DNA of 64,000 nt from Akkermansiaceae bacterium UBA5020 (GTDB lineage Bacteria > Verrucomicrobiota > Verrucomicrobiia > Verrucomicrobiales > DEV007). The notes under the pieces were generated by a model. That model was not told where the DNA came from, did no database searches, and was given only the letters and a program-made list of their open reading frames with translations. Position 1 is the stretch's first letter, and each line of letters begins with the position of its first letter. Of this stretch, positions 51,577 through 60,594 are shown piece by piece. The stretch covers positions 1 through 64,000 of the forward strand of contig DGXY01000001.1 in NCBI GenBank assembly GCA_002396885.1, given 5' to 3'. The position numbers and the translations under genes are program-made.

Positions 51577-54093
51577 ATGAGTGGGATCGCGACGCCCTCA
51601 TTGGGTCTCATCAACGTGAACGTACCTCCTGATCTGTATCGGGCCGGAGCGGGCATCCGTGACGAGGCGCTGCGCCCCGACGGCATCCCCGTGTCGGGAT
51701 GGGGCGAATTCTTCGAGTCCTACCAGCGTCACGGGGTCGAGGGACTGGCGGAGTGGCGCGAGGTTGCCCTTCGAATTTCCCGCGACCGGGGTCTCGCCTA
51801 TCGTCCCGACCGGGGCGAGGAGACCCAGTGGTCGCTCGATCCCATTCCCTGGATCTTTTCTCCCGATGAATGGCGTGGCATCGAGACGGGTGTCGCCCAG
51901 ATGTTGCGGCTCTCTTCCGCGATTCTCTCGGATCTCTACGGACCCCAGACATTGCTCGATCGAGGATTGGTTCCGGCATCGATCATTCTGGGTCACCGTG
52001 GCTTCCTCCGCGCCCTTCATGATTGCCCACCGGGGAACCGCATCATCGGTCTCGGCCTCACCGCCTTCGACCTCGCCCGTGGGTCGGGCGGCAGCACCTA
52101 TATTCTCAATAGCCGGTTTGATTGTCCTTATGGACTCGGCGTCGCGCTTGAGAATCGCACCGTCGTGAACCGCGTCCTGCCGAATCTCTTCAGACGCTGC
52201 CAGGTCCGGCGCATCGGATATTTCTTCAACGAATGGTTCAATTACCTTGCGGAGCGATCTCCCAATGGCGCCGAGAACTCCCGCATCGTCATCCTCGATT
52301 CGGATCATGGCAGCGAGAGTTCCGAGATTGGCTTCCTCGCCAACTACTGCGGCATCACGCGGGTTCTTCCCTCCGATCTCACCGTGCGGAACAGCAGTGT
52401 GTGGTTGAAGGCCCTCAGCGGACTCATGCCCGTCGATGTCATTTGGAAGGTCACCCATGGCCGCGACCTCGACCCGCTCGAAGCGAATTGGCGGCTTACC
52501 GCCGAGGGTGTGCCGGGAATGTTCGAGGCGATCCGCCGGGGAACCGTGGCGGTCGCGAGCCATCCCGGGGCCGAGATCCTGCAAAGTCCGGGGTTGTTCC
52601 CCTTCCTCGGCAGGCTCTGCCGGGAGTTGCTCGGAGAGGATCTCATTCTTTCCCCGGCGGAGACCTGGTGGTGCGGCGACCCAGCTTCGAAGAAATACGT
52701 GCTCGAGAATCTCAACGGCATGGTCATCAAGTCGGTCGGCCACCATCGTGACTTCCGCACTCGCTATGGACAGAGGCTCTCGGCGGTCGATCTGGCCGAA
52801 CTCCGTGCCCGTATCGAGGCCGATCCGGAACGGTATGTCGGTCAGGAAGAGTTGCAGATCTCCACCGTGCCGACCTCGCAGGTGGGCGGTCTCGTGCCGC
52901 GCGGCGCGGTGATGCGGAGCTTCTCTTTCCTCGACTCCAAGGGCGAACCCCACGTCATGCCCGGGGGCCTCGGACGTGTCAGCACCGCCGAGGGCGTCAT
53001 TATCTCCACGCGCGAGTCGGGCGAGTCGAAGGACATCTGGGTCCGCTCGCTCGCGCCTGACGCGCCCATCAGCATCGAGCGCCGTCTCGAGCAGTCGCGC
53101 GTCATCAGTCCGGAGGTCGTGCCGAGTCGGCGCGGTGAGAACCTCTACTGGGCAGGTCGCTACGGAGAGCGCACCGACTCAATCGCCCGTTTCGCCAACC
53201 GCCTCGTCACCGGACGTACTGCCGGCTTCTCCTACGGACGCAATCTCGAGGCGAAGCACGAGAAGACGCTCGTTGAGGCCCTCTTTCGCGTCTTTGAGGC
53301 CGATTCCCTGATCAAGAAGGTCACCGACCCTGACAAACGCCTCTCGCTCATTCTCTCGGATCCGAATTGTCCGGCCGGCGTGGGGCCGAACGTGAGCCGT
53401 TTTTACCGCGCCAGTATGGCGGCGCGGGAGGAGTGGTCGCTCACTTCCATCCTCGCGATCGAGTCGGCGCGAAACCGATGGTTCGCCGGCACGGCGGGCG
53501 AGTTCGAATCGCCCTATCGCTATGAAAACGAGCTGCAGAATCTCGCCCTCCACCTCGCCGCCTTCCACGGATTGAATCTCGACTCCATGACGAGGGACGA
53601 GGCCTGGGGTCTCCTCGACGCCGGGTGCCGGATCGAGCGGATGTCCATCCTCGTGAGCCTGCTCGCCTTCATCCTCGAGGTCGACGAGCCTGCTCCCATG
53701 GGCACGCTGCTGAACGAGTCCGTCCTTTTCGTTTCCGACAGCCTGGGGACCTACCAGACCAAGTTCCACTCCGTGCCGACGACCGATTTCGCCCTGAGAT
53801 TGTTGCTCGGTGAGGAAGACTATCCACGTTCCATGCGTTATCTTCTCGAGCGTCTCGAGAGCGTCCTCAGGAAGCTGAAGACACCCGCCCGGAGCGCTCC
53901 GCCGCACGAGCGAGTTGCTCCGCTCCGCGCGGAGCTCGCGAGTTTCCTCGTCCGGCTCGAAGACGAAGAGGAGTTCGGTCCCGCCAAGAGGCAGGAATCG
54001 CTCGTCTTCCTGCGTTCGGTCCGCCTCCGCCTCAACGAGCTGCACGATTACATCACCACCACCTACTTCAGCCATGTCGGCTACCACGGTTGA
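51577..54093 (+). CDS. Circularly permuted ATP-grasp fused to alpha-E (set B)
   Basis: 838 residues from the ATG at 51577, 8 bases after the previous stop (a TTG at 51571 is possible). Residues 1-490 are a second DUF404/DUF407 ATP-grasp (PWIFSPDEWRGIETGVAQML, SSAILSDLYGPQTLL, ALENRTVVNRVLPNLF, SRESGESKDIWV-like end). The metal/ATP region reads ILNSRFDCPYGLGVALENR, lacking the EDN of the first copy, so catalysis may be altered. Residues 515-838 are an alpha-E unit (GENLYWAGRYGERTDSIARF). The fusion links the two families and duplicates the neighbouring separate genes. Confidence 0.9.
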   Translation: MSGIATPSLGLINVNVPPDLYRAGAGIRDEALRPDGIPVSGWGEFFESYQRHGVEGLAEWREVALRISRDRGLAYRPDRGEETQWSLDPIPWIFSPDEWRGIETGVAQMLRLSSAILSDLYGPQTLLDRGLVPASIILGHRGFLRALHDCPPGNRIIGLGLTAFDLARGSGGSTYILNSRFDCPYGLGVALENRTVVNRVLPNLFRRCQVRRIGYFFNEWFNYLAERSPNGAENSRIVILDSDHGSESSEIGFLANYCGITRVLPSDLTVRNSSVWLKALSGLMPVDVIWKVTHGRDLDPLEANWRLTAEGVPGMFEAIRRGTVAVASHPGAEILQSPGLFPFLGRLCRELLGEDLILSPAETWWCGDPASKKYVLENLNGMVIKSVGHHRDFRTRYGQRLSAVDLAELRARIEADPERYVGQEELQISTVPTSQVGGLVPRGAVMRSFSFLDSKGEPHVMPGGLGRVSTAEGVIISTRESGESKDIWVRSLAPDAPISIERRLEQSRVISPEVVPSRRGENLYWAGRYGERTDSIARFANRLVTGRTAGFSYGRNLEAKHEKTLVEALFRVFEADSLIKKVTDPDKRLSLILSDPNCPAGVGPNVSRFYRASMAAREEWSLTSILAIESARNRWFAGTAGEFESPYRYENELQNLALHLAAFHGLNLDSMTRDEAWGLLDAGCRIERMSILVSLLAFILEVDEPAPMGTLLNESVLFVSDSLGTYQTKFHSVPTTDFALRLLLGEEDYPRSMRYLLERLESVLRKLKTPARSAPPHERVAPLRAELASFLVRLEDEEEFGPAKRQESLVFLRSVRLRLNELHDYITTTYFSHVGYHG

Positions 54094-54108
54094 TTCCGGA
54101 GAGACGCG

Positions 54109-54987
54109 ATGAACATGGTCCGCTACCGCATCCGCCACCGCACCGCCTACAGCTATTCGGGCCGGATCGATCTTTATCACAGCCTCGCCCACCTCCGTCC
54201 GCGCGAGGACGAGGGGCAGGAGACGCTCGCCCATTGCATCGAGGTCCTCCCCGAACCGAAAGTGCGGGCGGAACGCCGCGATTGCTTCGGGAACATCACC
54301 AACTATTTTTCGATCGAGCAGTCGCACGACTTCCTTGAGGTCATTGCCACCACCACCGTCTTGCGACCCGACTACCCCGCCAATCTACCGGATTCGGGAA
54401 TCGCGTGGGACGGCCTCGTCGTGACACCGGGAGAGAAGGACGCTTCCGGGGTGCGGCTCGGCAACTATCTTCGGCCCACTCCGGCCTTTCCTTCCTTCGC
54501 CTCGGTGGCCGATTTTCTCGCACCCTCGCTCGTGCCCGGAAGGGAGACGATGGGGCTCGTCAACGAGGTGATGGGGCGGATTTTCAAGGAGTTCAAGTAT
54601 GTTCCGGGTGCGACCGATACCGGCACACCTCTCGAGACCGTGATGCAACAACGTGCGGGGGTTTGTCAGGATTTCTCCCACGTGATGATCGCGGCCCTGC
54701 GTTCCATCGGCATTCCCGCGAGGTATGTCAGCGGTTACCTCGAGACGCTGCCGCCTCCCGGAAAGGTGAAGCTCCAGGGAGCCGATGCGAGCCATGCCTG
54801 GGTCGAAGCCTGGACTCCTGCGACCGGCTGGGTGGGATTCGATCCGACCAACAATCTTCTCCCCGCCTCCCGTCACGTGAAGATCTGCCACGGGCGCGAC
54901 TACTTCGACGTCCAGCCTCTCAAGGGCATCTTCCTCGGCACGGGGACGCAGACCCTGTGCGTCGAGGTGGATGTGGAGCGGATGTGA
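54109..54987 (+). CDS. Transglutaminase-like protein (set B)
   Basis: 292 residues; GGAGAG lies 8 bases before the ATG. N-terminal beta domain (YRIRHRTAYSYSGRIDLYHSLAHLRPR) followed by a transglutaminase core with an intact triad: Cys186 (GVCQDFSH), His229 (ASHAWVEAW) and Asp245 (GFDPTNN). No signal peptide. Acts probably as a peptidase or amide-forming enzyme in the same system as the four preceding genes, and closes the cluster. Confidence 0.92.
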   Translation: MNMVRYRIRHRTAYSYSGRIDLYHSLAHLRPREDEGQETLAHCIEVLPEPKVRAERRDCFGNITNYFSIEQSHDFLEVIATTTVLRPDYPANLPDSGIAWDGLVVTPGEKDASGVRLGNYLRPTPAFPSFASVADFLAPSLVPGRETMGLVNEVMGRIFKEFKYVPGATDTGTPLETVMQQRAGVCQDFSHVMIAALRSIGIPARYVSGYLETLPPPGKVKLQGADASHAWVEAWTPATGWVGFDPTNNLLPASRHVKICHGRDYFDVQPLKGIFLGTGTQTLCVEVDVERM

Positions 54988-55071
54988 GGTGGCGTCCGCG
55001 GCGCACGCCATCGCGGCGGAACGCGTGCTTGCCGGGCGAAGTCATCGTTCGGCATGATGTCGCATCATCCC

Positions 55072-56616
55072 ATGAAACGATTCCTTCCGGCTCTGTTGGC
55101 CGCCTTGCCTCTTTCCGCCGCCGAACCCGCCGCGTTTTGGAAGGAAGTCACCGGACCGGTCACCGTCCCCTCCACGGAATCGGTTGCCTTCGAAAAGGGC
55201 GACTTCACCCTGGCTCTTTGGCTCAAGGCCGATGCGGGTCCGGGAGGCGATCTGGTGAGCCGGTATGATCCTGCAAAACGTCGCGGATTTCATCTCACCT
55301 TGAAAAGCAATCCTGGGGTCACCTCGAACCAGGCGAACTGGCGTCATCTCCAGTTCGGGATCGACGACCACCGCGACTCCGAATGGACCGCGTGCGGTCG
55401 TCCCGGCCAAGCACTCTTTGCCTTCGCCCTCGCCGTGCATGACGGCGCGCTCTACGCCGGCACCTGCGAGCCAGGAAGAGGCGAGCGCGGACGCATCTAT
55501 CGCTACGATGGGTCCGATCGCTGGATCGACTGCGGCGCACCCGATGGCTCGAACAGCGTCACGGCCCTCGCGGTCTTCGATGGCGCCTTGTATGCCGGTA
55601 CGGGGAAATATCGGGTGGCGGGGTCGTCCTTGCCGGAGTCGGAGAATCAGATACCGGGAGGAAAGGTCTTCCGCTACGGGGGAGGGAATCAGTGGATCGA
55701 TTGCGGCCAGCTCCCCGATACGGAGGCCGTCGGCGGACTCGTCGTGCATGAAGGGAAGCTGCACGCTTCCTCGCTCTACAAACCGGCGGGCTTCTTCCGC
55801 TACGAGGGCGGGACTCAATGGACGAGTCTGCCAGTTCCGAGAGGTCCTGACAATACCACCAATGAGGTCGTGCCAAAGCGGGTCGTGCCACTGACGGTGC
55901 ACGACACTTCCATCTATGCGGGCAGCTACGACGGGGGGCACGTCTACCGATTCGATGGGGCGGGTTGGACGAACTGCGGACGACTCGGAGAAAACACCCA
56001 GACTTATTCTTTCGCGTCGCTTGGAGGAGCCCTCACCGTTGGCACCTGGCCAAGCGGTCGGGTCTACCGCTTCGACGGGATCGAACGGTGGACCGACCTC
56101 GGTCGGCTCGGCGAGGAGTTGGAAGTGATGGGGATGCTCGTCCACAACGGTCGCTTTCTCGCCGGGACCCTGCCACTCGCCGAGGTTTACGAACACGAAG
56201 GCGGCACCAACTGGAAACGGCTCGCCCGGCTCGATCCGACCCCCGATGTGAAATACCGCCGGGCTTGGACCATGGCGGAATACGACGGACGCGTTTTTGT
56301 CAGCACGCTGCCTTCCGGCGTGATCCATTCCTTTGCCACCGGAACCCAGGTGCAATGGGGGCATTCGCTTTCGGAGAACTGGCATCATGTCGCGGCGGTG
56401 AAGACGTCCGGATCGATAGCGCTCTACCTCGACGGCAAGGAAGTCGCCCGCCGCGAGGCGGATCTCGCGGATTACGATCTTGCGAACGAGGCTCCCTTGC
56501 GTCTTGGAGACGGAAGAAACGGAACCTTGAAAGGAAGGATGCGGGAGGTGCGGGTCTACCGCGAGGCGCTGACCAAAGAAGCGATCGCAAATTTGGCGGC
56601 GAAGCGGGTGGAATGA
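55072..56616 (+). CDS. Exported LamG-type protein split by an inserted propeller
   Basis: 514 residues from the ATG at 55072 (MKRFLPALLAALPLSAAEPA signal peptide). Residues about 35-95 look like the first half of a LamG/concanavalin domain (FTLALWLKADAGPGGDLVSRYD), and about 420-514 like its second half (WHHVAAVKTSGSIALYLDGKEVAR, EAPLRLGDGRNGTLKGRMREVRVY). In between lies a kelch-like propeller of repeated units (YAGTCEPGRGERGRIYRYDG, YAGSYDGGHVYRFDG, LAGTLPLAEVYEHEGG). Such nesting is consistent with a surface glycan-binding protein. No catalytic motif recognised. Confidence 0.8.
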   Translation: MKRFLPALLAALPLSAAEPAAFWKEVTGPVTVPSTESVAFEKGDFTLALWLKADAGPGGDLVSRYDPAKRRGFHLTLKSNPGVTSNQANWRHLQFGIDDHRDSEWTACGRPGQALFAFALAVHDGALYAGTCEPGRGERGRIYRYDGSDRWIDCGAPDGSNSVTALAVFDGALYAGTGKYRVAGSSLPESENQIPGGKVFRYGGGNQWIDCGQLPDTEAVGGLVVHEGKLHASSLYKPAGFFRYEGGTQWTSLPVPRGPDNTTNEVVPKRVVPLTVHDTSIYAGSYDGGHVYRFDGAGWTNCGRLGENTQTYSFASLGGALTVGTWPSGRVYRFDGIERWTDLGRLGEELEVMGMLVHNGRFLAGTLPLAEVYEHEGGTNWKRLARLDPTPDVKYRRAWTMAEYDGRVFVSTLPSGVIHSFATGTQVQWGHSLSENWHHVAAVKTSGSIALYLDGKEVARREADLADYDLANEAPLRLGDGRNGTLKGRMREVRVYREALTKEAIANLAAKRVE

Positions 56617-56637
56617 GGCGGGTTCTACCGAACGTGG

Positions 56638-56841
56638 ATGAAAGCTATTCTTATCGCCGCTCTTTTCTGCCCGTACGGAGCCAATTGCGCCATGGCCACT
56701 TCACGACGCGGCGCGACGGTCGTCTCCCTCGCCAACGCCTATCACGGTTACCTGCCGACTCCGGAGCATCACGCCCTCGGCGGCTACGAAACCTGGCGCG
56801 CCCGATCCAGCTATCTCGAAGTGGATGCCTCCACTCCCTGA
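56638..56841 (+). pseudogene. Remnant of a neutral/alkaline ceramidase-like gene
   Basis: A 67-residue frame with an N-terminal signal-like start (MKAILIAALFCPYGANC) joined to SLANAYHGYLPTPEHHALGGYETWRAR-type sequence (about residues 30-55). The latter resembles the C-terminal end of exported neutral ceramidase-like proteins (pattern 'LANgy.gYlPt....ggYEt..a'). The intact family is several hundred residues, so this looks like both ends of a gene with the middle deleted. Recognition of the family is from memory of the motif. Its 3' end overlaps the upstream part of the next frame. Confidence 0.5.
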
Positions 56842-57793
56842 TCTCCCCATGACTCGTGACCCATTACCCATGACCCATGACTCATTCCTCCGCATCGGCC
56901 TCATCGGCATGGACACCTCCCATGTCCCGGCTTTCACGAAGCTGTTCCATGATCCCGAAGCCTCGGGCGACCTCGCCGGGTTCCGTGTCGTTGCCGGATT
57001 TCCGGACGGCAGTGACACTCCGATGAGCCGCGACCGCATCGAGGGTTTCACGAACGAGGCCCGAGACCTCGGTGTCGAAATCGTGGATTCGGTCGGGGCC
57101 TTGATCGAGCGGAGCGACCGGCTCATGATCGTCAGTGTCGATGGGCGCATTCACCTCCGACAGGCCGAGGCTCTCTTTGATGTGGGCAAGCCGGTGTTTG
57201 TGGACAAGCCGGTTGCCGGTTCCCTTGCCGATGCGGTGGCGCTCTACGACCTCGCGGAGCGATTGGGGGTAGCCTGTTTCTCCGCCTCCTCGACCCGCTT
57301 CGGTCCGAAAATCACGGATCCGGGATGGCGCGACGAGGCGGGAGAAGTCCTCGGCGTCACCAGTTGGGGGCCGCTCGCCTATCAAGCGGGCCAACCCGAG
57401 CTGTTCTTCTACGGCATCCACGGGATCGAGGCGCTCTTCACCGCGATGGGGCCGGGATGCGAGTCGGTCACACGGGTGAAAACCCCCGTGCACGAGATCG
57501 TTAGCGGCGTTTGGAGCGATGGGCGCGTCGGCGTTTATCGCGGGCTTTTGCAGGGAGCAAAACCCTACGGTCTCACCATCCACGCTGAAAAGGCCGTGGT
57601 GAACCTCGTCGAGGAGCCCTCCTACGAAGCCCTTTGCCGCGAGATCGGCCGCTTTTTCAAGACGGAGATCCCGCCCGTGAGTCCCGCCGCGACGCTCGAG
57701 ATCTACGCCTTCATGGAGGCGGCAGACGAGAGCCTGAGAAGGGGCGGGGCGTCGGTGCGGTTGGCGGAGGTGATGGCGTTGGCGAGGGAGTGA
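56825..57793 (+). CDS. Gfo/Idh/MocA-family oxidoreductase
   Basis: 322 residues at most. The Rossmann fold begins at LRIGLIGMDTSHVPAFTKL, and VDGRIHLRQAEALFDVGKPVFVDKPVA is the conserved second motif (the K in DKPVA contacts NAD). ATGs at 56825, 56849 and 56870 are all possible; those at 56849 and 56870 lie in a word repeat (CCCATGACTCATTCC-type text), so the start is uncertain and 56870 would give MTHDSFLRIG. The enzyme is an NAD(P)-dependent sugar or cyclitol dehydrogenase of unknown substrate. Confidence 0.85.
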   Translation: MPPLPDLPMTRDPLPMTHDSFLRIGLIGMDTSHVPAFTKLFHDPEASGDLAGFRVVAGFPDGSDTPMSRDRIEGFTNEARDLGVEIVDSVGALIERSDRLMIVSVDGRIHLRQAEALFDVGKPVFVDKPVAGSLADAVALYDLAERLGVACFSASSTRFGPKITDPGWRDEAGEVLGVTSWGPLAYQAGQPELFFYGIHGIEALFTAMGPGCESVTRVKTPVHEIVSGVWSDGRVGVYRGLLQGAKPYGLTIHAEKAVVNLVEEPSYEALCREIGRFFKTEIPPVSPAATLEIYAFMEAADESLRRGGASVRLAEVMALARE

Positions 57794-57879
57794 GCGGGGA
57801 AACCTCAGAGGAGACGGAGGAGCACAGCGGCGAGATACCCTAGAAGGGACTCGACGTTCGTGGTCCGATTTGGGAGGAT

Positions 57880-58161
57880 GTGGAGGTGAACGTTCCCACC
57901 AAAGCATCTCCGTTTGGTTGCGCCGTCGGATTTATCGGTTTGTTGGTCATGGCAATCTCGGTGTTTTTTTGGCGCGCCTTCTATCTCACCTATGCGTGGG
58001 AAGATCAGGTCAGGGCCGCCCAAGTCCGGGAATCGATCGCTTTGTGGGGGGCAACAAGCGCCATATTGGCGATCCTTCTCTTCTTCGTTGCCTGGAGAAT
58101 GGTAAAGCACTCCGACGGCGCATCTCCTTGGGACCCTAACAAGCCAAAGATACGATTTTGA
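57880..58161 (+). CDS. Small two-helix membrane protein
   Basis: 93 residues from a GTG at 57880. Two membrane helices (GCAVGFIGLLVMAISVFFWRA at about 13-33 and LWGATSAILAILLFFVAWRM at about 55-74) separated by a charged loop, and a Pro/Lys-rich tail (DPNKPKIRF). No family recognised; coding status is supported by the helical pattern and AT-poor third positions but not by homology. Isolated: flanked by 86 and about 236 bases. Confidence 0.55.
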   Translation: MEVNVPTKASPFGCAVGFIGLLVMAISVFFWRAFYLTYAWEDQVRAAQVRESIALWGATSAILAILLFFVAWRMVKHSDGASPWDPNKPKIRF

Positions 58162-58397
58162 ACGGGCTCACTGGAATTTCGAAATGAGTCTGCGAATGGA
58201 ACTTTCGCAAAGGTTCCCCAGCATCAAAGCGTCGTGACCGGATTGAATCGGATGTTAGGATCCGGCGTCACGAAATCCATCCCACATTGGCCCTCTGTGC
58301 CCCAGGTCGTGAAAACCGCCCTCCCTGAGGCGCAAAACCGGGCCCAATGCAGGCTTTCCCCGCATCGGCTTTTCGGCTACGATCCGTCTCGTCCTGC
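58162..58397. other. Intergenic region with no recognised feature
   Basis: 236 bases before the exported PQQ-like gene. No strong hairpin, repeat or RNA gene seen; presumably carries the promoter of the following three genes. Confidence 0.4.
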
Positions 58398-59657
58398 ATG
58401 AAAAGCCCCACGACCTTCCTTATCGGATTCACCGGATTGATCACTCTTTCCACCCTCTCCGCCGCCAACTGGCCGCAGTGGCGGGGGCCGGAAGGCACCA
58501 GCCTGGCCTTGCCGGGAGACTATCCGACGAAGTTCTCGCCTTCCGAAAACGTGCTCTGGAAAGTGAAGCTGCCTGGTGTCGGCAGCAGCACGCCCGCCGT
58601 ATGGGAAGATCGCATTTTCGTCACCTGCGGGATCGAGGGAGAAGATGGCATCATCGCCTTCGATTGGAACGGTGCCGAGATCTGGCGCGAGACGCTGGGG
58701 CCGGAGCGCGCCGGAAAACACAAGAACGGGAGCGGTTCGAATCCTTCGCCGATCACGGACGGGAAAAACCTCATCGTCTATTTCAAGAGCGGCACGGTCG
58801 CGTCGCTCACGCATGAAGGAACGGTGAACTGGAAGACGAACTTGCAGGAGCAGTTCGGTGAAGACACCCTCTGGTGGGATCTCGGCAGTTCTCCGGTTTT
58901 CGCAGCGGGGAATATCGTCATCCCGGTGATGCAGGAGGGCGAATCCTACGTCGTCGCCCTCAATCCCGCCGACGGCAAGGTGGCCTGGAAAGTCGATCGC
59001 ACCTTCCCGGTGCAAAAGGAAACGGGCCAATCTTACACGACTCCCTACCTGACGACGATTGATGGAGTCGAGACCCTCGTGATCTGGGGAGCCGATCGCC
59101 TCACCGGGCACGATCCGAAGGACGGTAAGACGCTCTGGACCTGCGGTGGCTTCAATCCCGAGGACAAGGCGATGTGGCGCGTCATCGCTTCGCCCGCTTT
59201 CGTCGATGGCATCGCCGTGGTGCCCTACGGCCGCACCAAATACACCGCGGGTGTGAAGCTCGGCGGCAGCGGCGATATCACCGCGACGGCCCGTCTCTGG
59301 GAGCGCGACGACCTCGGCTCCGATTGCCCCACTCCGGTGGGCCGCGATGGCAAGGTCTACCTGCTCTCCGACCGCGGCGAGATCCACTGCCTCGAGGTGA
59401 AGACCGGCAAGGATCTGTGGAAGGGGGCGATCCCGCGCGCCTCGGCGAACTATTACTCATCGCCCATCCTCGCCGGTGACCTCCTTTACGCCGCGCGCGA
59501 AGACGGCATGGTCGCCGTGATCAAAGTGAGCGACTCGGGCATGGAAGTGCTCTCGCAGAACGAGATGGGCGAGCGCATCGCAGCCGCTCCCGTGCCGTTG
59601 CGGAGCAAGCTCCTCGTTCGCGGCGTCGATCATCTCTTCTGCCTCGGTGCCAAGTAG
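58398..59657 (+). CDS. Exported PQQ-binding-like beta-propeller protein
   Basis: 419 residues from the ATG at 58398 (MKSPTTFLIGFTGLITLSTLSA signal peptide). A single propeller follows, opening with NWPQWRGPEGTSLALPGDYP, the frequent start of PVC PQQ-like proteins, with blades NPADGKVAWKVDRTF, DPKDGKTLWTCGGFNP and EVKTGKDLWKGAIPRA. No dehydrogenase active site visible. Together with the next two genes (34-base gap, then no gap) it looks like an operon of exported proteins acting on or binding extracellular carbohydrate. Confidence 0.88.
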   Translation: MKSPTTFLIGFTGLITLSTLSAANWPQWRGPEGTSLALPGDYPTKFSPSENVLWKVKLPGVGSSTPAVWEDRIFVTCGIEGEDGIIAFDWNGAEIWRETLGPERAGKHKNGSGSNPSPITDGKNLIVYFKSGTVASLTHEGTVNWKTNLQEQFGEDTLWWDLGSSPVFAAGNIVIPVMQEGESYVVALNPADGKVAWKVDRTFPVQKETGQSYTTPYLTTIDGVETLVIWGADRLTGHDPKDGKTLWTCGGFNPEDKAMWRVIASPAFVDGIAVVPYGRTKYTAGVKLGGSGDITATARLWERDDLGSDCPTPVGRDGKVYLLSDRGEIHCLEVKTGKDLWKGAIPRASANYYSSPILAGDLLYAAREDGMVAVIKVSDSGMEVLSQNEMGERIAAAPVPLRSKLLVRGVDHLFCLGAK

Positions 59658-59691
59658 TAAGAAAGCGGCAGCGAGCCGCTCACTCATTCTG

Positions 59692-60594
59692 ATGAAACGA
59701 TCCCTTTTCGCGTTTTTCCTCCTGAGCGCCTCGATGGCAATCTCGGGCGAATTCAAACTCGAGCAGCGGGAGGATCGTCTCGTCATCACCGACGGGGCCG
59801 CTCCGGTGGCGGAGTATGTCTTTGCGGACGAGCGGATTCTGCGTCCCTATTTCGCCAACGTCCACGCTCCGGGCGGAATCCCGCTGACGCGGACTCATCC
59901 ACCCGATCCTGACAAAGACGCCACCGATCATGCCGACATGCATCCCGGGATCTGGATCGGGTTTGGTGATGTGTCAGGGAATGATTTCTGGCGGAACAAG
60001 GGACGCATTGTGCACGAGCGCTTCGTGCTCGAGCCAGCCGTCACGCCCGACCGGGTCTCCGTTTCGACCGTCTCATCGATGCAGGGAGAAGACGGGACGA
60101 AGCTCGCGAAAGTGCTCGGGGCCTTCCTCCTTTCACGTGTCCCCGATGGCTGGAGGCTCGACTGGAAACTACGGATCGCACCGCAGATCGATGGATTCGC
60201 TTTCGGCGATCAGGAGGAAATGGGCTTCGGAGTTCGGGTCGCGACACCACTCACGGAAAAGAACGGCGGTCTCATTACCAACAGTGGACATCTCGCCTCG
60301 GCCGCGGCGACCTGGGGGCAGCCGGCCGATTGGTGCGACTATTCGAAGAAGATCGATGGGAAACGCGCGGGGGTGCTCCTCGTGCCCGATTCCGCCAATC
60401 CGCATCCGAGCTGGTGGCACAACCGCGACTACGGGGTCTTTGTCTCAAATCCCTTCGGACGGAAGGCGATGAAGCAGGGCGGGGAAAGCCGGATCGAGGT
60501 GAAGCAGGGCGAGTTCTACTCTTTCAACCACACCGCGTATCTCTACGCGATCGATCCGGCCGGAAAGCCGGCATGGGAGCGATATCCGCGCTAA
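59692..60594 (+). CDS. Exported DUF6807 (PmoA-like) family protein
   Basis: 300 residues from the ATG at 59692; signal peptide MKRSLFAFFLLSASMAISG. Family marks of DUF6807, often mislabelled 'PmoA' methane oxygenase: YVFADERILRPYFANVHAPGG, THPPDPDKDATDHADMHPGIWIGFGD, NDFWRNKGRIVHERF and SFNHTAYLYA. The fold is related to galactose mutarotase-like sandwiches. Function unknown but frequent in glycan-use loci of PVC and Bacteroidota. Stop codon immediately precedes the next gene's ATG. Confidence 0.85.
   Translation: MKRSLFAFFLLSASMAISGEFKLEQREDRLVITDGAAPVAEYVFADERILRPYFANVHAPGGIPLTRTHPPDPDKDATDHADMHPGIWIGFGDVSGNDFWRNKGRIVHERFVLEPAVTPDRVSVSTVSSMQGEDGTKLAKVLGAFLLSRVPDGWRLDWKLRIAPQIDGFAFGDQEEMGFGVRVATPLTEKNGGLITNSGHLASAAATWGQPADWCDYSKKIDGKRAGVLLVPDSANPHPSWWHNRDYGVFVSNPFGRKAMKQGGESRIEVKQGEFYSFNHTAYLYAIDPAGKPAWERYPR

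Noticed and set aside
59692..60594. Methane monooxygenase subunit, from the 'PmoA' label common for this family
   Set aside because: The protein is a soluble exported DUF6807 protein without the membrane helices or metal ligands of particulate methane monooxygenase.
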